This document shows, piece after piece, positions 1 through 9,422 of a stretch of 64,000 nt of DNA. The position numbers and the translations under genes are program-made. Under the pieces are notes generated by a model. It was not told the DNA's origin and did not search any database. It saw only the letters and a program-made list of their open reading frames with translations. Numbering within the stretch: position 1 is the stretch's first letter; the number at the start of each line of letters is the position of its first letter. This DNA is from Domibacillus aminovorans (GTDB taxonomy: Bacteria; Bacillota; Bacilli; Bacillales; Domibacillaceae): NCBI RefSeq assembly GCF_001643235.1, contig NZ_LQWY01000003.1:40244-104243 (forward strand), in the 5' to 3' direction.

Positions 1-1004
1 CCAACACTTGCAGTGAAAGAGGCATCTGATGCACCTCCTGTTGACTCACCGTGAATATCGAGCCCAATTTCTTTACCTATTTCTTTCACACGATCCAGCA
101 GCTTTTGCGATTCTTTCGTCATTTCCATCGGTGGTCTTGAGATCTCGCCCGACACTTTCGTATCGGTCCCTTGCACGATCTCTTCTTCCGCAATCGCATA
201 AATCTCTTTTACGGTGTCTGTTGCCTGTTCTTTGCTTTGAACGCGTACATCAATGACTGCTTCTGCGTCGGGTGAAACAGTATTCGCAGATATTCCGCCG
301 CTAATTAAGCCGACATTGACCGTCAGCCCGTTTTCAAGATCATTTAGCTCCTGCAATTTAATCACTTTATATGCGATTTCTTCAATAGCACTTCGACCGA
401 TTTCGGGCTCTACACCCGCATGGGCACTTTTACCGGTTACGCTCATCTTAAATCGTCCGACGCCTTTTCGTGCTGTGATGACACCTTCGTTTGGCCGTCC
501 ACACTCAACGATGAGACTGTAGTCTTTTCCTTCTGCTGCTTCTTTTATAAGTGATTTTGAAGAGGGGGATCCAACTTCCTCATCGCTGTTGAAGATAATA
601 TGAACGTTATGGAAACAGGTTAATCCCGCATTTTTCAATGCTTTCATCGCATATAAAACTTGAACGTGGCTGGCTTTTTCATCGTTTACACCAGGTCCAT
701 ACGCTCTGTCTCCGATAATTTCAAATGGCCGTTTCTCTGCTTCACCGTCTGGAAATACGGTATCCATATGGGCGATGATTAAAATGCCAGGCCTTTTCGC
801 ATTGGGTGATGCAATACTTAAATGATTCCCGAATTCTTTTTCTCTATGTACATCCACTTTCATACCGGCGTTTTCAAACTCTTTTTGAAGAATCGAACCT
901 ATTTTATCGACGTCTTGTTTATTGTAAGAATGGCTGTCTGTATTGACGAGTTTTTCAAGAAGTGCAATCATGTTCTCTTTTTCGTTTTTCAAATACGTAA
1001 TCAA
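1..1004 (-). CDS. M20-family metallopeptidase, C-terminus off the window edge
   Basis: The reverse strand is open from a TTG at 1002-1004 to the window start, so the 3' end is missing. The start is set by AAGGAGG eight bases upstream. The translation shows the M20 zinc ligands in order: AHMDTV, GVND, the catalytic pair SDEEVGS and VECGRP, followed by the lid-domain motif SAHAGVEP and the GGISANTVS stretch. This matches the carboxypeptidase G2/ArgE-like peptidase branch, cytosolic dizinc enzymes that release C-terminal glutamate or cleave dipeptides. It is divergent from the yneP thioesterase gene. The exact substrate cannot be read from the sequence. Confidence 0.85.
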   Translation of the reverse strand, partial: MITYLKNEKENMIALLEKLVNTDSHSYNKQDVDKIGSILQKEFENAGMKVDVHREKEFGNHLSIASPNAKRPGILIIAHMDTVFPDGEAEKRPFEIIGDRAYGPGVNDEKASHVQVLYAMKALKNAGLTCFHNVHIIFNSDEEVGSPSSKSLIKEAAEGKDYSLIVECGRPNEGVITARKGVGRFKMSVTGKSAHAGVEPEIGRSAIEEIAYKVIKLQELNDLENGLTVNVGLISGGISANTVSPDAEAVIDVRVQSKEQATDTVKEIYAIAEEEIVQGTDTKVSGEISRPPMEMTKESQKLLDRVKEIGKEIGLDIHGESTGGASDASFTASV

Positions 1005-1122
1005 AATAAATTCCTCCTTGCGGCTGATCTTTACCTATACCCGAAAAGACAAAAAAGATAAACGTTAGCGGAAAACATGGTAAAATAAATAGAGGTGCAA
1101 GTGAGATAAAGGAGTTTTTATA

Positions 1123-1545
1123 TTGTTTATTTCAGAAACAGAGGTAGAAGTTCGCTATGCGGATACAGATGCAATGCAAGTCGTTTACCACGGCCAGTAT
1201 GTCGTTTGGTTTGAGATTGGCCGCACACGTTTAATTAAAGATCTTGGTTTCAATTATGCAGACATGGAAAAAAAAGGTTTTGTTTCGCCTGTTGTCGATA
1301 TTCGCTTATCCTATAAACAGCCATTTCGCTACGGAGAAACAGCGACGGTACGGACGTGGATTGAGGCACACAGTGGTATCCGCACGACGTACGGATATGA
1401 GATTGTGAATGAAAAAGGCAATGTGTGTGTGTTAGGTTCAAGCGTTCATACGATTGTTAACAAAGCTACATTCCGGCCGGTGAAATTTAAAAAAGAATTT
1501 CCAGAATGGCATCATGTATATGAACAGGAAAAAAAACCAGTTTAA
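1123..1545 (+). CDS. yneP: acyl-CoA thioesterase, hotdog fold (YneP/YbgC type)
   Basis: 140 residues with the 4-hydroxybenzoyl-CoA thioesterase signature near the N-terminus (RYADTDAMQVVYH, with the catalytic Asp in DTD) and the EIGRTRL helix that follows. Full length for the family. The start is a TTG preceded by AAAGGAG nine bases upstream; no better ATG exists. It hydrolyses short or medium acyl-CoAs in the cytosol; the physiological substrate is not known from sequence. Its stop overlaps an ATG (TAATG) that starts the yneQ reading frame, suggesting translational coupling. The neighbours yneQ, yneR, plsY, parE and parC agree with the B. subtilis order. Confidence 0.88.
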   Translation: MFISETEVEVRYADTDAMQVVYHGQYVVWFEIGRTRLIKDLGFNYADMEKKGFVSPVVDIRLSYKQPFRYGETATVRTWIEAHSGIRTTYGYEIVNEKGNVCVLGSSVHTIVNKATFRPVKFKKEFPEWHHVYEQEKKPV

Positions 1546-1836
1546 TGACATTTGGACTTAAACGGGTGGATGTGGAAAATGGAAACCGGTCATATTGCAT
1601 TTTTAACACATTACTGGTACGATGAGCGGTTCCCGCATTACCGTACCGTAACGAAAGCAGGCTGTATTTATGTAGGCAGACTGGTGGAATGGGGATATAT
1701 ATACGGATTGACGCCGAAATGGATTGATATAGGTACCTCATCTAGGGCGCATTTTGACTTACTCGGTGAAAAACAGCTATTTATTTTAAAACATGAAAGA
1801 TTAGACGATCATATTCGAAAATTTCAACTGGAATAG
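1545..1836 (+). pseudogene. yneQ: yneQ-like conserved hypothetical, apparent frameshift near codon 11
   Basis: The ATG at 1545 overlaps the yneP stop and opens with MTFGLKRVDVE, which I recall as the typical YneQ N-terminus. That frame then loses homology. The rest of the protein (METGHIAFLTHYWYDERFP onward to HFDLLGEKQ) continues in the +1 frame from about 1570. The downstream frame alone has a TTG at 1552 but no ribosome binding site of its own. About 95 residues overall, function unknown. Either a real frameshift with a small deletion near 1570-1585 or a sequencing error; the rest of the protein looks conserved. Confidence 0.65.
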
Positions 1837-1837
1837 A

Positions 1838-2131
1838 TCAATCGCGTATGTATTTATAAGTTGGTTCGTCTAATTGTTCATCAAACTCGACGACTAGATG
1901 ATGCCCGTCAAAATACCATAGATCCTTATCTTCAACAAAATAGGTGACGCCGCCGTGCTTTGCTGTCACAGCAGCTTCAATCGGTTCTTCTTTCGAAACG
2001 CCAAGTGAAAACCCGTCATGCAGAGGACTGGATCCCCCATAGCGTACGTAAAAACGGATAAAGTCCCCTTTAGCTGCATACATTTCTTCTTCAAACCATT
2101 TTTTTGCTAGATTGTTCAATTGAATATTCAT
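1838..2131 (-). CDS. yneR: HesB/YneR-family iron-sulfur-scaffold-like protein
   Basis: 97 residues resembling the YneR branch of the HesB/IscA fold: KKWFEEEMYAAKGDFIRFYVRYGG, then GFSLGV and the YFVEDKDLWYFDGHHL block. The three cysteines that bind clusters in true A-type scaffolds are absent (there is no Cys at all), as in other YneR proteins from memory, so an Fe-S role is unproven. It converges on yneQ and lies downstream of plsY on the same strand, separated from it by a hairpin at 2196-2245. Confidence 0.8.
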   Translation of the reverse strand: MNIQLNNLAKKWFEEEMYAAKGDFIRFYVRYGGSSPLHDGFSLGVSKEEPIEAAVTAKHGGVTYFVEDKDLWYFDGHHLVVEFDEQLDEPTYKYIRD

Positions 2132-2195
2132 GCCGAATTAACTCCAATCCTTTTTTCTTAGTGTAGCACGGAATAATGTACAGTCAAAATAAAAC

Positions 2196-2245
2196 ACAAA
2201 GCAAGCGGCTTAACGCGATAACGTTAAACCGCTTGTTTCAATTTT
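2196..2245. terminator. bidirectional hairpin between plsY and yneR
   Basis: A 13-bp stem (AAGCGG-TTAACG arms at about 2203-2215 and 2221-2233, one G-U or mismatched pair) with T-rich tracts on both sides. It lies directly after the plsY stop and would end plsY transcripts. Confidence 0.7.
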
Positions 2246-2840
2246 TTTTACCAAAACTTGCTTTCGGTTCTGTTTTATTTTTAAGGCGGACAATGTTGGC
2301 CCGATGGCGGAAAAGGACGAAAAAGAATATAGCTGTAATCGCTGCGAGAAATGGGAGATCATTCGTATAAATTGTATGAATGATCGCATAGATGAATGCG
2401 ACTGTAGCTGCCAATACAGAAGCAAGAGACACGTATTTTGTTAGTAAAAGGACAATAACAAAAATCGCAACTAAAAATAAAAAGACAAGCGGGCTGTAGG
2501 CAAGTAGAACACCAGCCGACGTCGCCACGGCTTTACCGCCGCGAAAACCGGCAAAAATAGGAAACATGTGCCCGATAACCGCAACAAGTCCAGCGATCAG
2601 CGGATGAAAGCCTGCATCGAACCAGATGGGCAGCAATGTGGCGACTGTTCCTTTTAAAATATCGACAGCAGTGACGACTGTACCTGCTTTTTTGCCGAGA
2701 ACACGAAATGAATTAGTCGCGCCAAGGTTACCGCTGCCATGCTCACGTATATCAAGACCGAAAAAGACTTTGCCGGCAATGAGTCCAGACGGGATTGAAC
2801 CGAGTAAATAAGCGATAATTAAAATAAGTGCTTGAATCAA
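2238..2840 (-). CDS. plsY: acyl-phosphate:glycerol-3-phosphate acyltransferase PlsY
   Basis: Membrane acyltransferase that moves an acyl group from acyl-phosphate to glycerol-3-phosphate, the first step of phospholipid synthesis in Gram-positive bacteria. Conserved blocks are visible: [10 protein letters not shown] near the N-terminus, [14 protein letters not shown], and [18 protein letters not shown] with the Gly-rich catalytic loop, with about five hydrophobic segments. I choose the TTG at 2838-2840, which has AAAGGGAG nine bases upstream and gives 200 residues; the ATG 21 bases further out has no ribosome binding site. It is divergent from parE, as in B. subtilis. Confidence 0.93.
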   Translation of the reverse strand: MIQALILIIAYLLGSIPSGLIAGKVFFGLDIREHGSGNLGATNSFRVLGKKAGTVVTAVDILKGTVATLLPIWFDAGFHPLIAGLVAVIGHMFPIFAGFRGGKAVATSAGVLLAYSPLVFLFLVAIFVIVLLLTKYVSLASVLAATVAFIYAIIHTIYTNDLPFLAAITAIFFFVLFRHRANIVRLKNKTEPKASFGKKN

Positions 2841-2985
2841 TTTCTCAATCTCCCTTTTCATAATGTATAATCATTTGAATAACGTTCATTCATCATTTTA
2901 CCATGACGGGTGATGCGGCGGGAAAAATATTTCGGTTGATTCTCTCTTAAAAGTGACGTACTCTTTTAACGAAATACAGATGATA

Positions 2986-3025
2986 TTGGTGAATGATTGA
3001 CAAGTATGATATGATAGTTAGGAAC
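2986..3025 (+). promoter_or_regulatory. possible sigma-A promoter for parEC
   Basis: A TTGGTG at 2986-2991 lies 18 bases before TATGAT at 3010-3015, about 50 bases upstream of the parE start. A perfect TTGACA at 2997-3002 has no good -10 partner at 17 bases. Weak call, made mainly from position. Confidence 0.3.
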
Positions 3026-3068
3026 ATACGTTTCATTGTGCGGTTTTTTAGAAAGAGAGGGAAATTTT

Positions 3069-5045
3069 ATGGCGGATTCAAAGCAACAACCAGTATACAA
3101 TGATGAATCCATTCAGGTGCTTGAAGGACTTGAAGCAGTCCGGAAGCGCCCGGGAATGTATATAGGTTCGACGGATGGGAGAGGTCTGCACCATCTTGTT
3201 TATGAAATTGTAGACAACTCGGTCGATGAAGCACTCGGCGGACATGGTAAAGAAATCAATGTTACAATCCATGAAGATAATTCGATCAGCGTGCGTGACT
3301 ATGGCCGCGGTATGCCGACTGGGATGCATCGCACAGGGAAACCGACAACAGAAGTCATTTTGACGGTTCTTCATGCGGGTGGGAAATTTGGTCAGGGTGG
3401 CTATAAAACAAGCGGTGGATTGCACGGTGTAGGTGCATCGGTTGTAAATGCTTTATCTGAGACATTGACTGTTACTATATGGCGTGACGGCTTCCGATAT
3501 GAACAGCATTTTCAAGATGGTGGAAAGCCCGCCACGACACTTGAGAAAAAAGGTAAAGCAAAAACGACTGGAACAGAACTTCATTTTAAACCGGATCCGA
3601 CTATATTCTCGACGACTGTGTATCAATTTGATACACTCGGCGAACGGTTGCGAGAGTCGGCGTTTTTATTAAAAGGATTAAAAATAACGCTTGAAGATAA
3701 ACGGAAGGACCAGGAACAAGTAGAAGAATATTACTATGAAAACGGCATTGAAGAATTCGTCAAATACTTGAACGAAGAAAAAGACGCTCTTCATCCCGTT
3801 GCGTCTTTTTTCGGCACACAAAATAACATTGAAGCGGAATTTGCGTTTCAATTTAATGACGGTTTTTCAGAGAATGTTCTGTCATTTGTCAATAATGTCC
3901 GGACGAAAGACGGGGGAACACATGAAGCTGGGGCACGTGCAGCGATAACGCGCACATTTAATGAATATGCACGGAAAAGCAGTCTGTTAAAAGAAAAAGA
4001 TAAAAATTTAGAAGGAACGGATATTCGTGAAGGGCTGACAGCTATTGTATCAGTCCGTGTACCGGAAAACATGCTTCAGTTTGAAGGGCAGACAAAAGGA
4101 AAGCTTGGCACAGGAGAAGCGCGCTCGGCAGTTGATCAAATCGTATCGGAAAAGCTTCTTTATTTATTAGAGGAAAACCCGGAAGTCAGTACACTTCTCA
4201 TAAAAAAAGCAGTAAAAGCGGCACAAGCGCGTGAAGCAGCCCGAAAAGCACGTGAAGATGCCAGAAGCGGAAAAAAACGTAAAAAAGGCGAATCCATTTT
4301 ATCTGGAAAACTGACACCGGCACAGTCGCGCAATCCAGAAAAAAATGAACTATATCTTGTCGAAGGAGACTCGGCGGGCGGTTCGGCGAAACAAGGACGG
4401 GACCGCCGTTTTCAGGCTGTTTTGCCGCTTAGAGGGAAAGTCATTAATACCGAGAAAGCAAAACTTGCTGATATTTTTAAAAATGAAGAAATTAATACAA
4501 TTATTCATGCAGTCGGCGCCGGTGTAGGACCGGATTTTGCTGTAGAAGATGCAAATTACAATAAAGTGATTATTATGACGGATGCCGATACAGATGGTGC
4601 GCATATTCAAGTGCTCCTTTTAACCTTTTTCTACCGATATATGAAGCCGCTCATTGACAGTGGAAAAGTATTTATTGCGATGCCGCCATTATTTAAAGTA
4701 AGCAAAGGCACCGGCAAAAAAGAAGTTGCAGAATATGTTTGGACAGAACGTGAACTTGATTCTAAGCTGAAGAAAATGGGCAAAGGGACGACGATTCAGC
4801 GCTATAAAGGTCTTGGTGAGATGAATGCTGATCAGCTCTGGGATACGACAATGAATCCAGAAACGAGGACGCTGATCCGGGTAACGATTGACGACATCGC
4901 CCGTGCAGAGCGCCGTATTATGGTTTTAATGGGGGATAAAGTTGAGCCACGCAGAAAATGGATCGAGTCAAATGTTGCATTTGGACTTGAAGAAGAAGCA
5001 GTGCTCTTAGAAAATGATCAGTTGTCCGGTATCAGGGAGGAATAA
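3069..5045 (+). CDS. parE: DNA topoisomerase IV subunit B
   Basis: ATPase subunit of topoisomerase IV, which decatenates chromosomes with ParC. The GHKL ATPase motifs are present: EIVDNSVDE at residues 46-54, DYGRGMP, and GGLHGVGASVVNALS. The TOPRIM part carries EGDSAGG near residue 432 and the acidic DADTDGAH near residue 504. The product has 658 residues from the ATG at 3069, chosen because an AGAGAGGG ribosome binding site sits just upstream; an upstream in-frame ATG at 3036 lacks one. parC follows after three bases, so the two are one operon. The long insert typical of proteobacterial GyrB is absent, and pairing with parC supports ParE rather than GyrB. Confidence 0.96.
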   Translation: MADSKQQPVYNDESIQVLEGLEAVRKRPGMYIGSTDGRGLHHLVYEIVDNSVDEALGGHGKEINVTIHEDNSISVRDYGRGMPTGMHRTGKPTTEVILTVLHAGGKFGQGGYKTSGGLHGVGASVVNALSETLTVTIWRDGFRYEQHFQDGGKPATTLEKKGKAKTTGTELHFKPDPTIFSTTVYQFDTLGERLRESAFLLKGLKITLEDKRKDQEQVEEYYYENGIEEFVKYLNEEKDALHPVASFFGTQNNIEAEFAFQFNDGFSENVLSFVNNVRTKDGGTHEAGARAAITRTFNEYARKSSLLKEKDKNLEGTDIREGLTAIVSVRVPENMLQFEGQTKGKLGTGEARSAVDQIVSEKLLYLLEENPEVSTLLIKKAVKAAQAREAARKAREDARSGKKRKKGESILSGKLTPAQSRNPEKNELYLVEGDSAGGSAKQGRDRRFQAVLPLRGKVINTEKAKLADIFKNEEINTIIHAVGAGVGPDFAVEDANYNKVIIMTDADTDGAHIQVLLLTFFYRYMKPLIDSGKVFIAMPPLFKVSKGTGKKEVAEYVWTERELDSKLKKMGKGTTIQRYKGLGEMNADQLWDTTMNPETRTLIRVTIDDIARAERRIMVLMGDKVEPRRKWIESNVAFGLEEEAVLLENDQLSGIREE

Positions 5046-5048
5046 TTA

Positions 5049-7472
5049 ATGGAAAAGGAAAACATTCAAGATTTACCGCTTGAAGACGTCGTTGGTGACC
5101 GATTCGGGCGGTACAGTAAATACATTATTCAAGAGCGTGCGCTGCCTGATGCACGTGACGGATTAAAACCAGTACAGCGCCGTATTTTATTTTCGATGCA
5201 TACAGAAGGAAATACGCATCAAAAACCGTTCCGGAAAGCCGCCAAAACGGTTGGGAATGTCATTGGTAACTACCATCCTCATGGCGACTCGTCCGTCTAT
5301 GACGCGATGGTCCGTCTTAGTCAGCACTGGAAAATACGGACGCCGCTCATTGAAATGCATGGAAATAATGGCTCTGTAGATGGCGATCCGCCTGCAGCCA
5401 TGCGCTATACCGAAACGAGATTGTCCGCTATTGCGGGTGAACTGTTAACCGATATCGAAAAACAGACCGTTGATTTCATTCCAAACTTCGATGAATCGAC
5501 GAGCGAGCCGGTTGTACTTCCCGCGAGATTTCCAAATTTGCTTGTCAATGGATCAACAGGAATTTCAGCCGGGTATGCGACAGAAATTCCACCGCATCGC
5601 CTCGATGAAGTAATCGACGCAGCTATTATGCGGATGGAACAGCCGGATTGTACGGTTGAACAGTTGATGACTGTTATTCCAGGCCCTGATTTTCCAACGG
5701 GTGGTATTATCCAAGGCGTTGACGGTATTGAAAAAGCGTATAAAACAGGCAAAGGCAAAATTGTCATCCGCAGCCGTGCAGAAATTGAAGACGTTCGCGG
5801 CGGCCGTCAGCGCATCGTTGTGACGGAAATTCCATACGAAGTGAATAAAGCATCACTCGTGAAAAAAATGGATGAACTCCGCATTGATCGAAAGCTTGAT
5901 GGGATTTCGGAAGTGCGTGATGAAACGGACCGGACGGGACTTCGAATCGTTATTGATTTGAAAAAAGAAGCTGATGCTGAACTTACGTTAAACTATTTGT
6001 ACAAAGCAACGGATTTACAGGTTGCGTACAATTTCAATATGGTGGCGATTTACAATAAACGCCCTATTTTAATGGGGCTGAACCGCATGCTCGATGCGTA
6101 TATCGAACATCGGAAAGAAGTCGTGACAAACCGGTCTATATATGATCTTGAAAAGGCAAAAGCGCGTCATCACATTGTAGCGGGCTTAATGAAAGCTTTG
6201 TCGATTCTAGATGAAGTGATCGCTTGCATTCGTGCATCTAAAGATAAACAAGATGCAAAAAACCGTCTTGTAGCGGAATTTGCTTTTACAGAAGCGCAGG
6301 CGGAAGCCATTGTTACATTACAGCTATACCGGTTAACGAATACGGATATTACCGCCCTTGAAAAAGAATCGGCAGAGCTTGAAAAAACAATTGAGCAGCT
6401 TGAAGCTATTTTAGCGAGTGGGAATAAACTTGTATTAGTAGTTAAACGGGAATTGAAAGAATTGAAAAAAACGTATGCAACAGAGCGGCGCACAAGCATT
6501 GAAGAAAAAATTCAGGAAATAAAAATTGATCGTGAAGCAATGATTACGAGCGAAGAAGTCATTGTGTCTGTCACGCGTGAAGGATATATTAAGCGGACGG
6601 GCATCCGGTCATATACGGCATCCGGAGGGCTTCCGGCAATGAAAGAATCAGATGGTCTTTTATTTAAACAAGAGATGAACACGACCGATGTTCTTCTTGT
6701 ATTCACAAGCAAAGGCAGCTATTTGTATTTACCAGTGCATGAGTTGCCAGATATTCGCTGGAAAGACACTGGTCAGCATGCTGCAGGTCTCGTAAACGGG
6801 TTGAAAGACGAATCCATCATAGCCGTTTATCCTGTCCAAGATTTTACAAAACAGAACTATATGCTTTTTACAACAAAAACAGGCATGGTGAAACGAACAG
6901 GGCTGTCTCAATTTAAAGTACAGCGCTACTCGCGCCCGCTGATGGCGATGAATGTAAAAGACGATGATGAAATATGTACAGTTGTGATGACAGATGGCCG
7001 TTCCGATGTAATGCTCATCACGCATTTTGGCTATGGCGTCCGCTTTGGAGAAGAAGAAGTACCAGTTGTCGGCCCCCGTGCTGCCGGGGTGAAAGGTCTA
7101 AGTTTAAAAGAAGACGATTATGCCATTGCGGCCATTGCCTCTCCGGATGGAGATCACGCGCAGTTTGTCGTTGTGACAAATCGGGGTGCGGTGAAACGGA
7201 GTGGATTTGACCAATTTGAACGGACGACAAGGGTGAAACGCGGTGTAGTGTTGTTAAGAGAACTGAAAAGCAATCCGCATCGTATCGTCGGTGCCGCTCT
7301 CATTGATGAACATCATGCATATTTGTTGAGAACGAAAAAAGGGGAAGATATTGAGATACACGTACAGTCATTTAAAAAAGTAGATCGTTATTCAAATGGT
7401 TCTTTTGTTGTTGATGAAAAAGAACAGGGAATGGTTCAGCGTCTTCTTTTGTCGGAAAAGACAGCAGATTAA
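5049..7472 (+). CDS. parC: DNA topoisomerase IV subunit A
   Basis: 807 residues, full length. The breakage-reunion domain shows the active-site tyrosine in AAMRYTETRLS (Tyr120), with the quinolone-determining region upstream reading NYHPHGDSSVYDAMVRL, so Ser and Asp/Glu-type positions look wild type. A C-terminal beta-pinwheel follows with repeats such as KRTGLSQFK and NRGAVKRSGFDQFE. The ATG has GGGAGGA upstream and lies three bases after the parE stop. ParC cleaves and rejoins DNA in the ParC2ParE2 complex at the segregating chromosome. A strong terminator follows at once. Confidence 0.96.
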   Translation: MEKENIQDLPLEDVVGDRFGRYSKYIIQERALPDARDGLKPVQRRILFSMHTEGNTHQKPFRKAAKTVGNVIGNYHPHGDSSVYDAMVRLSQHWKIRTPLIEMHGNNGSVDGDPPAAMRYTETRLSAIAGELLTDIEKQTVDFIPNFDESTSEPVVLPARFPNLLVNGSTGISAGYATEIPPHRLDEVIDAAIMRMEQPDCTVEQLMTVIPGPDFPTGGIIQGVDGIEKAYKTGKGKIVIRSRAEIEDVRGGRQRIVVTEIPYEVNKASLVKKMDELRIDRKLDGISEVRDETDRTGLRIVIDLKKEADAELTLNYLYKATDLQVAYNFNMVAIYNKRPILMGLNRMLDAYIEHRKEVVTNRSIYDLEKAKARHHIVAGLMKALSILDEVIACIRASKDKQDAKNRLVAEFAFTEAQAEAIVTLQLYRLTNTDITALEKESAELEKTIEQLEAILASGNKLVLVVKRELKELKKTYATERRTSIEEKIQEIKIDREAMITSEEVIVSVTREGYIKRTGIRSYTASGGLPAMKESDGLLFKQEMNTTDVLLVFTSKGSYLYLPVHELPDIRWKDTGQHAAGLVNGLKDESIIAVYPVQDFTKQNYMLFTTKTGMVKRTGLSQFKVQRYSRPLMAMNVKDDDEICTVVMTDGRSDVMLITHFGYGVRFGEEEVPVVGPRAAGVKGLSLKEDDYAIAAIASPDGDHAQFVVVTNRGAVKRSGFDQFERTTRVKRGVVLLRELKSNPHRIVGAALIDEHHAYLLRTKKGEDIEIHVQSFKKVDRYSNGSFVVDEKEQGMVQRLLLSEKTAD

Positions 7473-7473
7473 T

Positions 7474-7512
7474 AAAAAAAGCTTTGCGTCAGCATGATGC
7501 AAAGCTTTTTTA
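7474..7512 (+). terminator. rho-independent terminator after parC
   Basis: Ten-bp perfect stem (AAAGCTTTGC and its complement at 7478-7487 and 7499-7508) followed by T6, four bases after the parC stop. Confidence 0.9.
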
Positions 7513-7721
7513 TGATAATCAGTTATTTGGTTACTAAATACATTATGTACAAAATTCAAAATAATATATTTAAAAAACAACCAAATAAATAATATAAACG
7601 AAGACATTTGCATAATTTAGGGTGAGAGAAGAGGGATTTTCTATAAATATGCCGAAATGAAGTTACTAAATAGGCACAGTGTCTTGACTTTTTTGTAGAA
7701 AGAAAGGGGAATACACGGTCA

Positions 7722-9170
7722 GTGGACAAACTTTTAAAATTAGAATGTCAGAAGCAGGAATTACGATCTGCCAATCGTTTTACGCACGTAAAGGACAATC
7801 AGTTTGAAGAGATTTGTGGACATGTGGCAGAAGGAGTTTTATTTGTTGATGATGAATGGGGATTAACATATATAAACGAGCAGTATGAATCACTACTTGG
7901 TGTTGATAGTGGAGCATTGATCGGGAAGAATATATGGAGTGTATTTCCAGAGTGGAGCGGTAGTTTATATGAGCGGAATCTGCAAGAAGTCGCCGCGACA
8001 CGGCAGGTGATGAAATTTGAGATTTTTTCTAAAATGTATAGCCGGTACTTTGAAATATGTGTGTTTCCTCAGCCAACAGGACTGTCCATATTTATGAAAG
8101 ACATACATGATCAACATATGATGTGTACCCGTCTACGGGAAATAGAGCAGCGGATGATAGAAATGAGCGAAAATATAAGAGAAATGTTTTGCATATATAC
8201 CGTTGGAGATATCGAAATATTATATATAAGCGAAGCATTTGAAGAAATATGGGGAATCAAGAGAGAAACGATTTATAAAAACCCTTTATCACTTATTGAA
8301 ACTGTTTGTCTAGAGGACAGAGATATGTTTATTAGACAACTACACCACCCCGAAGGCACGTTCGATTATCAGATTATTCGAGCTGATGGCTGTATTCGCT
8401 GGATCCGCTCTCGCCAGAATGTCGTGTATAATAATCAGGATGAACCTGTACGTGTGATTAGTGTTTCTGAAGACATCACGGAATTAAAAGAAAAAGAGGA
8501 GCTTATTCACAATGCCGATACGCTCGGAGCAATTGGCCAGCTGGCAGCGGGTATTGCCCATGAGATTCGTAATCCAATGACAGCCATTAAAGGATTCGTG
8601 CAACTCTGGCAGCAAGAAACGTTCAATCCTTATAGTGAAATTATTTTATCGGAACTCGCCCGGGTTGAGTTTATTATGAACGAATTTTTAATGCTTGCAA
8701 AGCCGCAGAAAACGAAAAAAATGAATGCAGTCAATTTGCATGCCCTAATCGATGAAGTCGTCACATTTATGCGTGCGGAAGCGTCTTTAAAAGATATTGA
8801 AATTAAAATGGATATAGAAGGTTCGCTGCCATTGATTGAGGCGGAACCAAAGCAAATTAAACAGGTCATGATTAACTTGATAAAGAACGGCATGGAAGCG
8901 ATGTCTGATGGCGGCTGTGTGGTCGTTTCAGCAACATGTGTACAGGAGTCTGTCCTCATCCATATCATTGATCAAGGAGTAGGTATTCCAAAAGAGGCTA
9001 TTCCACGCCTTGGAGAAGCATTTTATTCAAATAAAGAAAAAGGAACGGGACTCGGTCTGATGGTCAGCATGAAAATGATTGCTCATCACAACGGCAATTT
9101 GTCTTTTACAAGTGAAGAAGGAAAAGGAACGAAAGCAACGATCACATTACCTGTAAACAAGGAAACTTGA
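7722..9170 (+). CDS. PAS-domain sensor histidine kinase (sporulation-kinase-like)
   Basis: 482 residues without predicted membrane segments. Two PAS-like regions (about 25-130 and 155-255) precede a HisKA domain with the phospho-acceptor in AHEIRNPMTAIKGF (His280). A HATPase_c domain follows, with N-box LIKNGMEAM, G1 DQGVGIP and G2 GTGLGL. The H-box sequence and cytosolic PAS layout resemble the B. subtilis Spo0 phosphorelay kinases KinA/KinE, so a sporulation role is an inference. The start is GTG with a GAAAGGGG ribosome binding site 12 bases upstream. There is no adjacent response regulator, as usual for phosphorelay kinases. A small membrane-protein gene follows directly. Confidence 0.88.
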   Translation: MDKLLKLECQKQELRSANRFTHVKDNQFEEICGHVAEGVLFVDDEWGLTYINEQYESLLGVDSGALIGKNIWSVFPEWSGSLYERNLQEVAATRQVMKFEIFSKMYSRYFEICVFPQPTGLSIFMKDIHDQHMMCTRLREIEQRMIEMSENIREMFCIYTVGDIEILYISEAFEEIWGIKRETIYKNPLSLIETVCLEDRDMFIRQLHHPEGTFDYQIIRADGCIRWIRSRQNVVYNNQDEPVRVISVSEDITELKEKEELIHNADTLGAIGQLAAGIAHEIRNPMTAIKGFVQLWQQETFNPYSEIILSELARVEFIMNEFLMLAKPQKTKKMNAVNLHALIDEVVTFMRAEASLKDIEIKMDIEGSLPLIEAEPKQIKQVMINLIKNGMEAMSDGGCVVVSATCVQESVLIHIIDQGVGIPKEAIPRLGEAFYSNKEKGTGLGLMVSMKMIAHHNGNLSFTSEEGKGTKATITLPVNKET

Positions 9171-9180
9171 GGTGAATATC

Positions 9181-9324
9181 GTGCAGATTATTGCTTTTTT
9201 CATTCATCTATTCATTTACGCCATTCCGGTTTTTTTCGTGACGCTATTTATCCGCTTATTTAAATCAGAACAAAAATTGAACCGGCGTTTAGGAGAAAGA
9301 GAGCGGTTGAAAAAAGAAGAGTAA
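9181..9324 (+). CDS. small single-span membrane protein, 47 residues
   Basis: A short frame starting at GTG 9181 with GAGGTGA five bases upstream, ten bases after the kinase stop. The product begins with one hydrophobic helix (residues 2-25, MQIIAFFIHLFIYAIPVFFV) and ends in a charged tail rich in Lys, Arg and Glu. Spacing and ribosome binding site suggest co-translation with the kinase, so it may be an accessory of it, but no family is recognised. Confidence 0.6.
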   Translation: MQIIAFFIHLFIYAIPVFFVTLFIRLFKSEQKLNRRLGERERLKKEE

Positions 9325-9341
9325 GTTTTTTTCACTCAATT

Positions 9342-9409
9342 CATTCTTTTGTCGAAAAATAGGTTTCACCACTTTGAAATGGTGATATATTGAAGTAGAC
9401 AAAAGAATG
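9342..9409. repeat. nested inverted repeat in the mscL leader
   Basis: A perfect 12-bp inverted repeat (CATTCTTTTGTC at 9342-9353 and its complement at 9398-9409) encloses a smaller hairpin built from TCACCA and TGGTGA near 9366-9385. The right arm ends a few bases before the mscL ribosome binding site, so a folded leader could hide it. Confidence 0.7.
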
Positions 9410-9422
9410 AGAGGTGAAGATT

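Noticed and set aside
29..522. Plus-strand frames at the left edge
   Set aside because: They are antisense to the M20 peptidase, which has the full set of metal ligands and a good ribosome binding site.
2997..3002. Perfect TTGACA before parE
   Set aside because: No -10 box lies 16-18 bases downstream; the nearby TATGAT fits a different -35.
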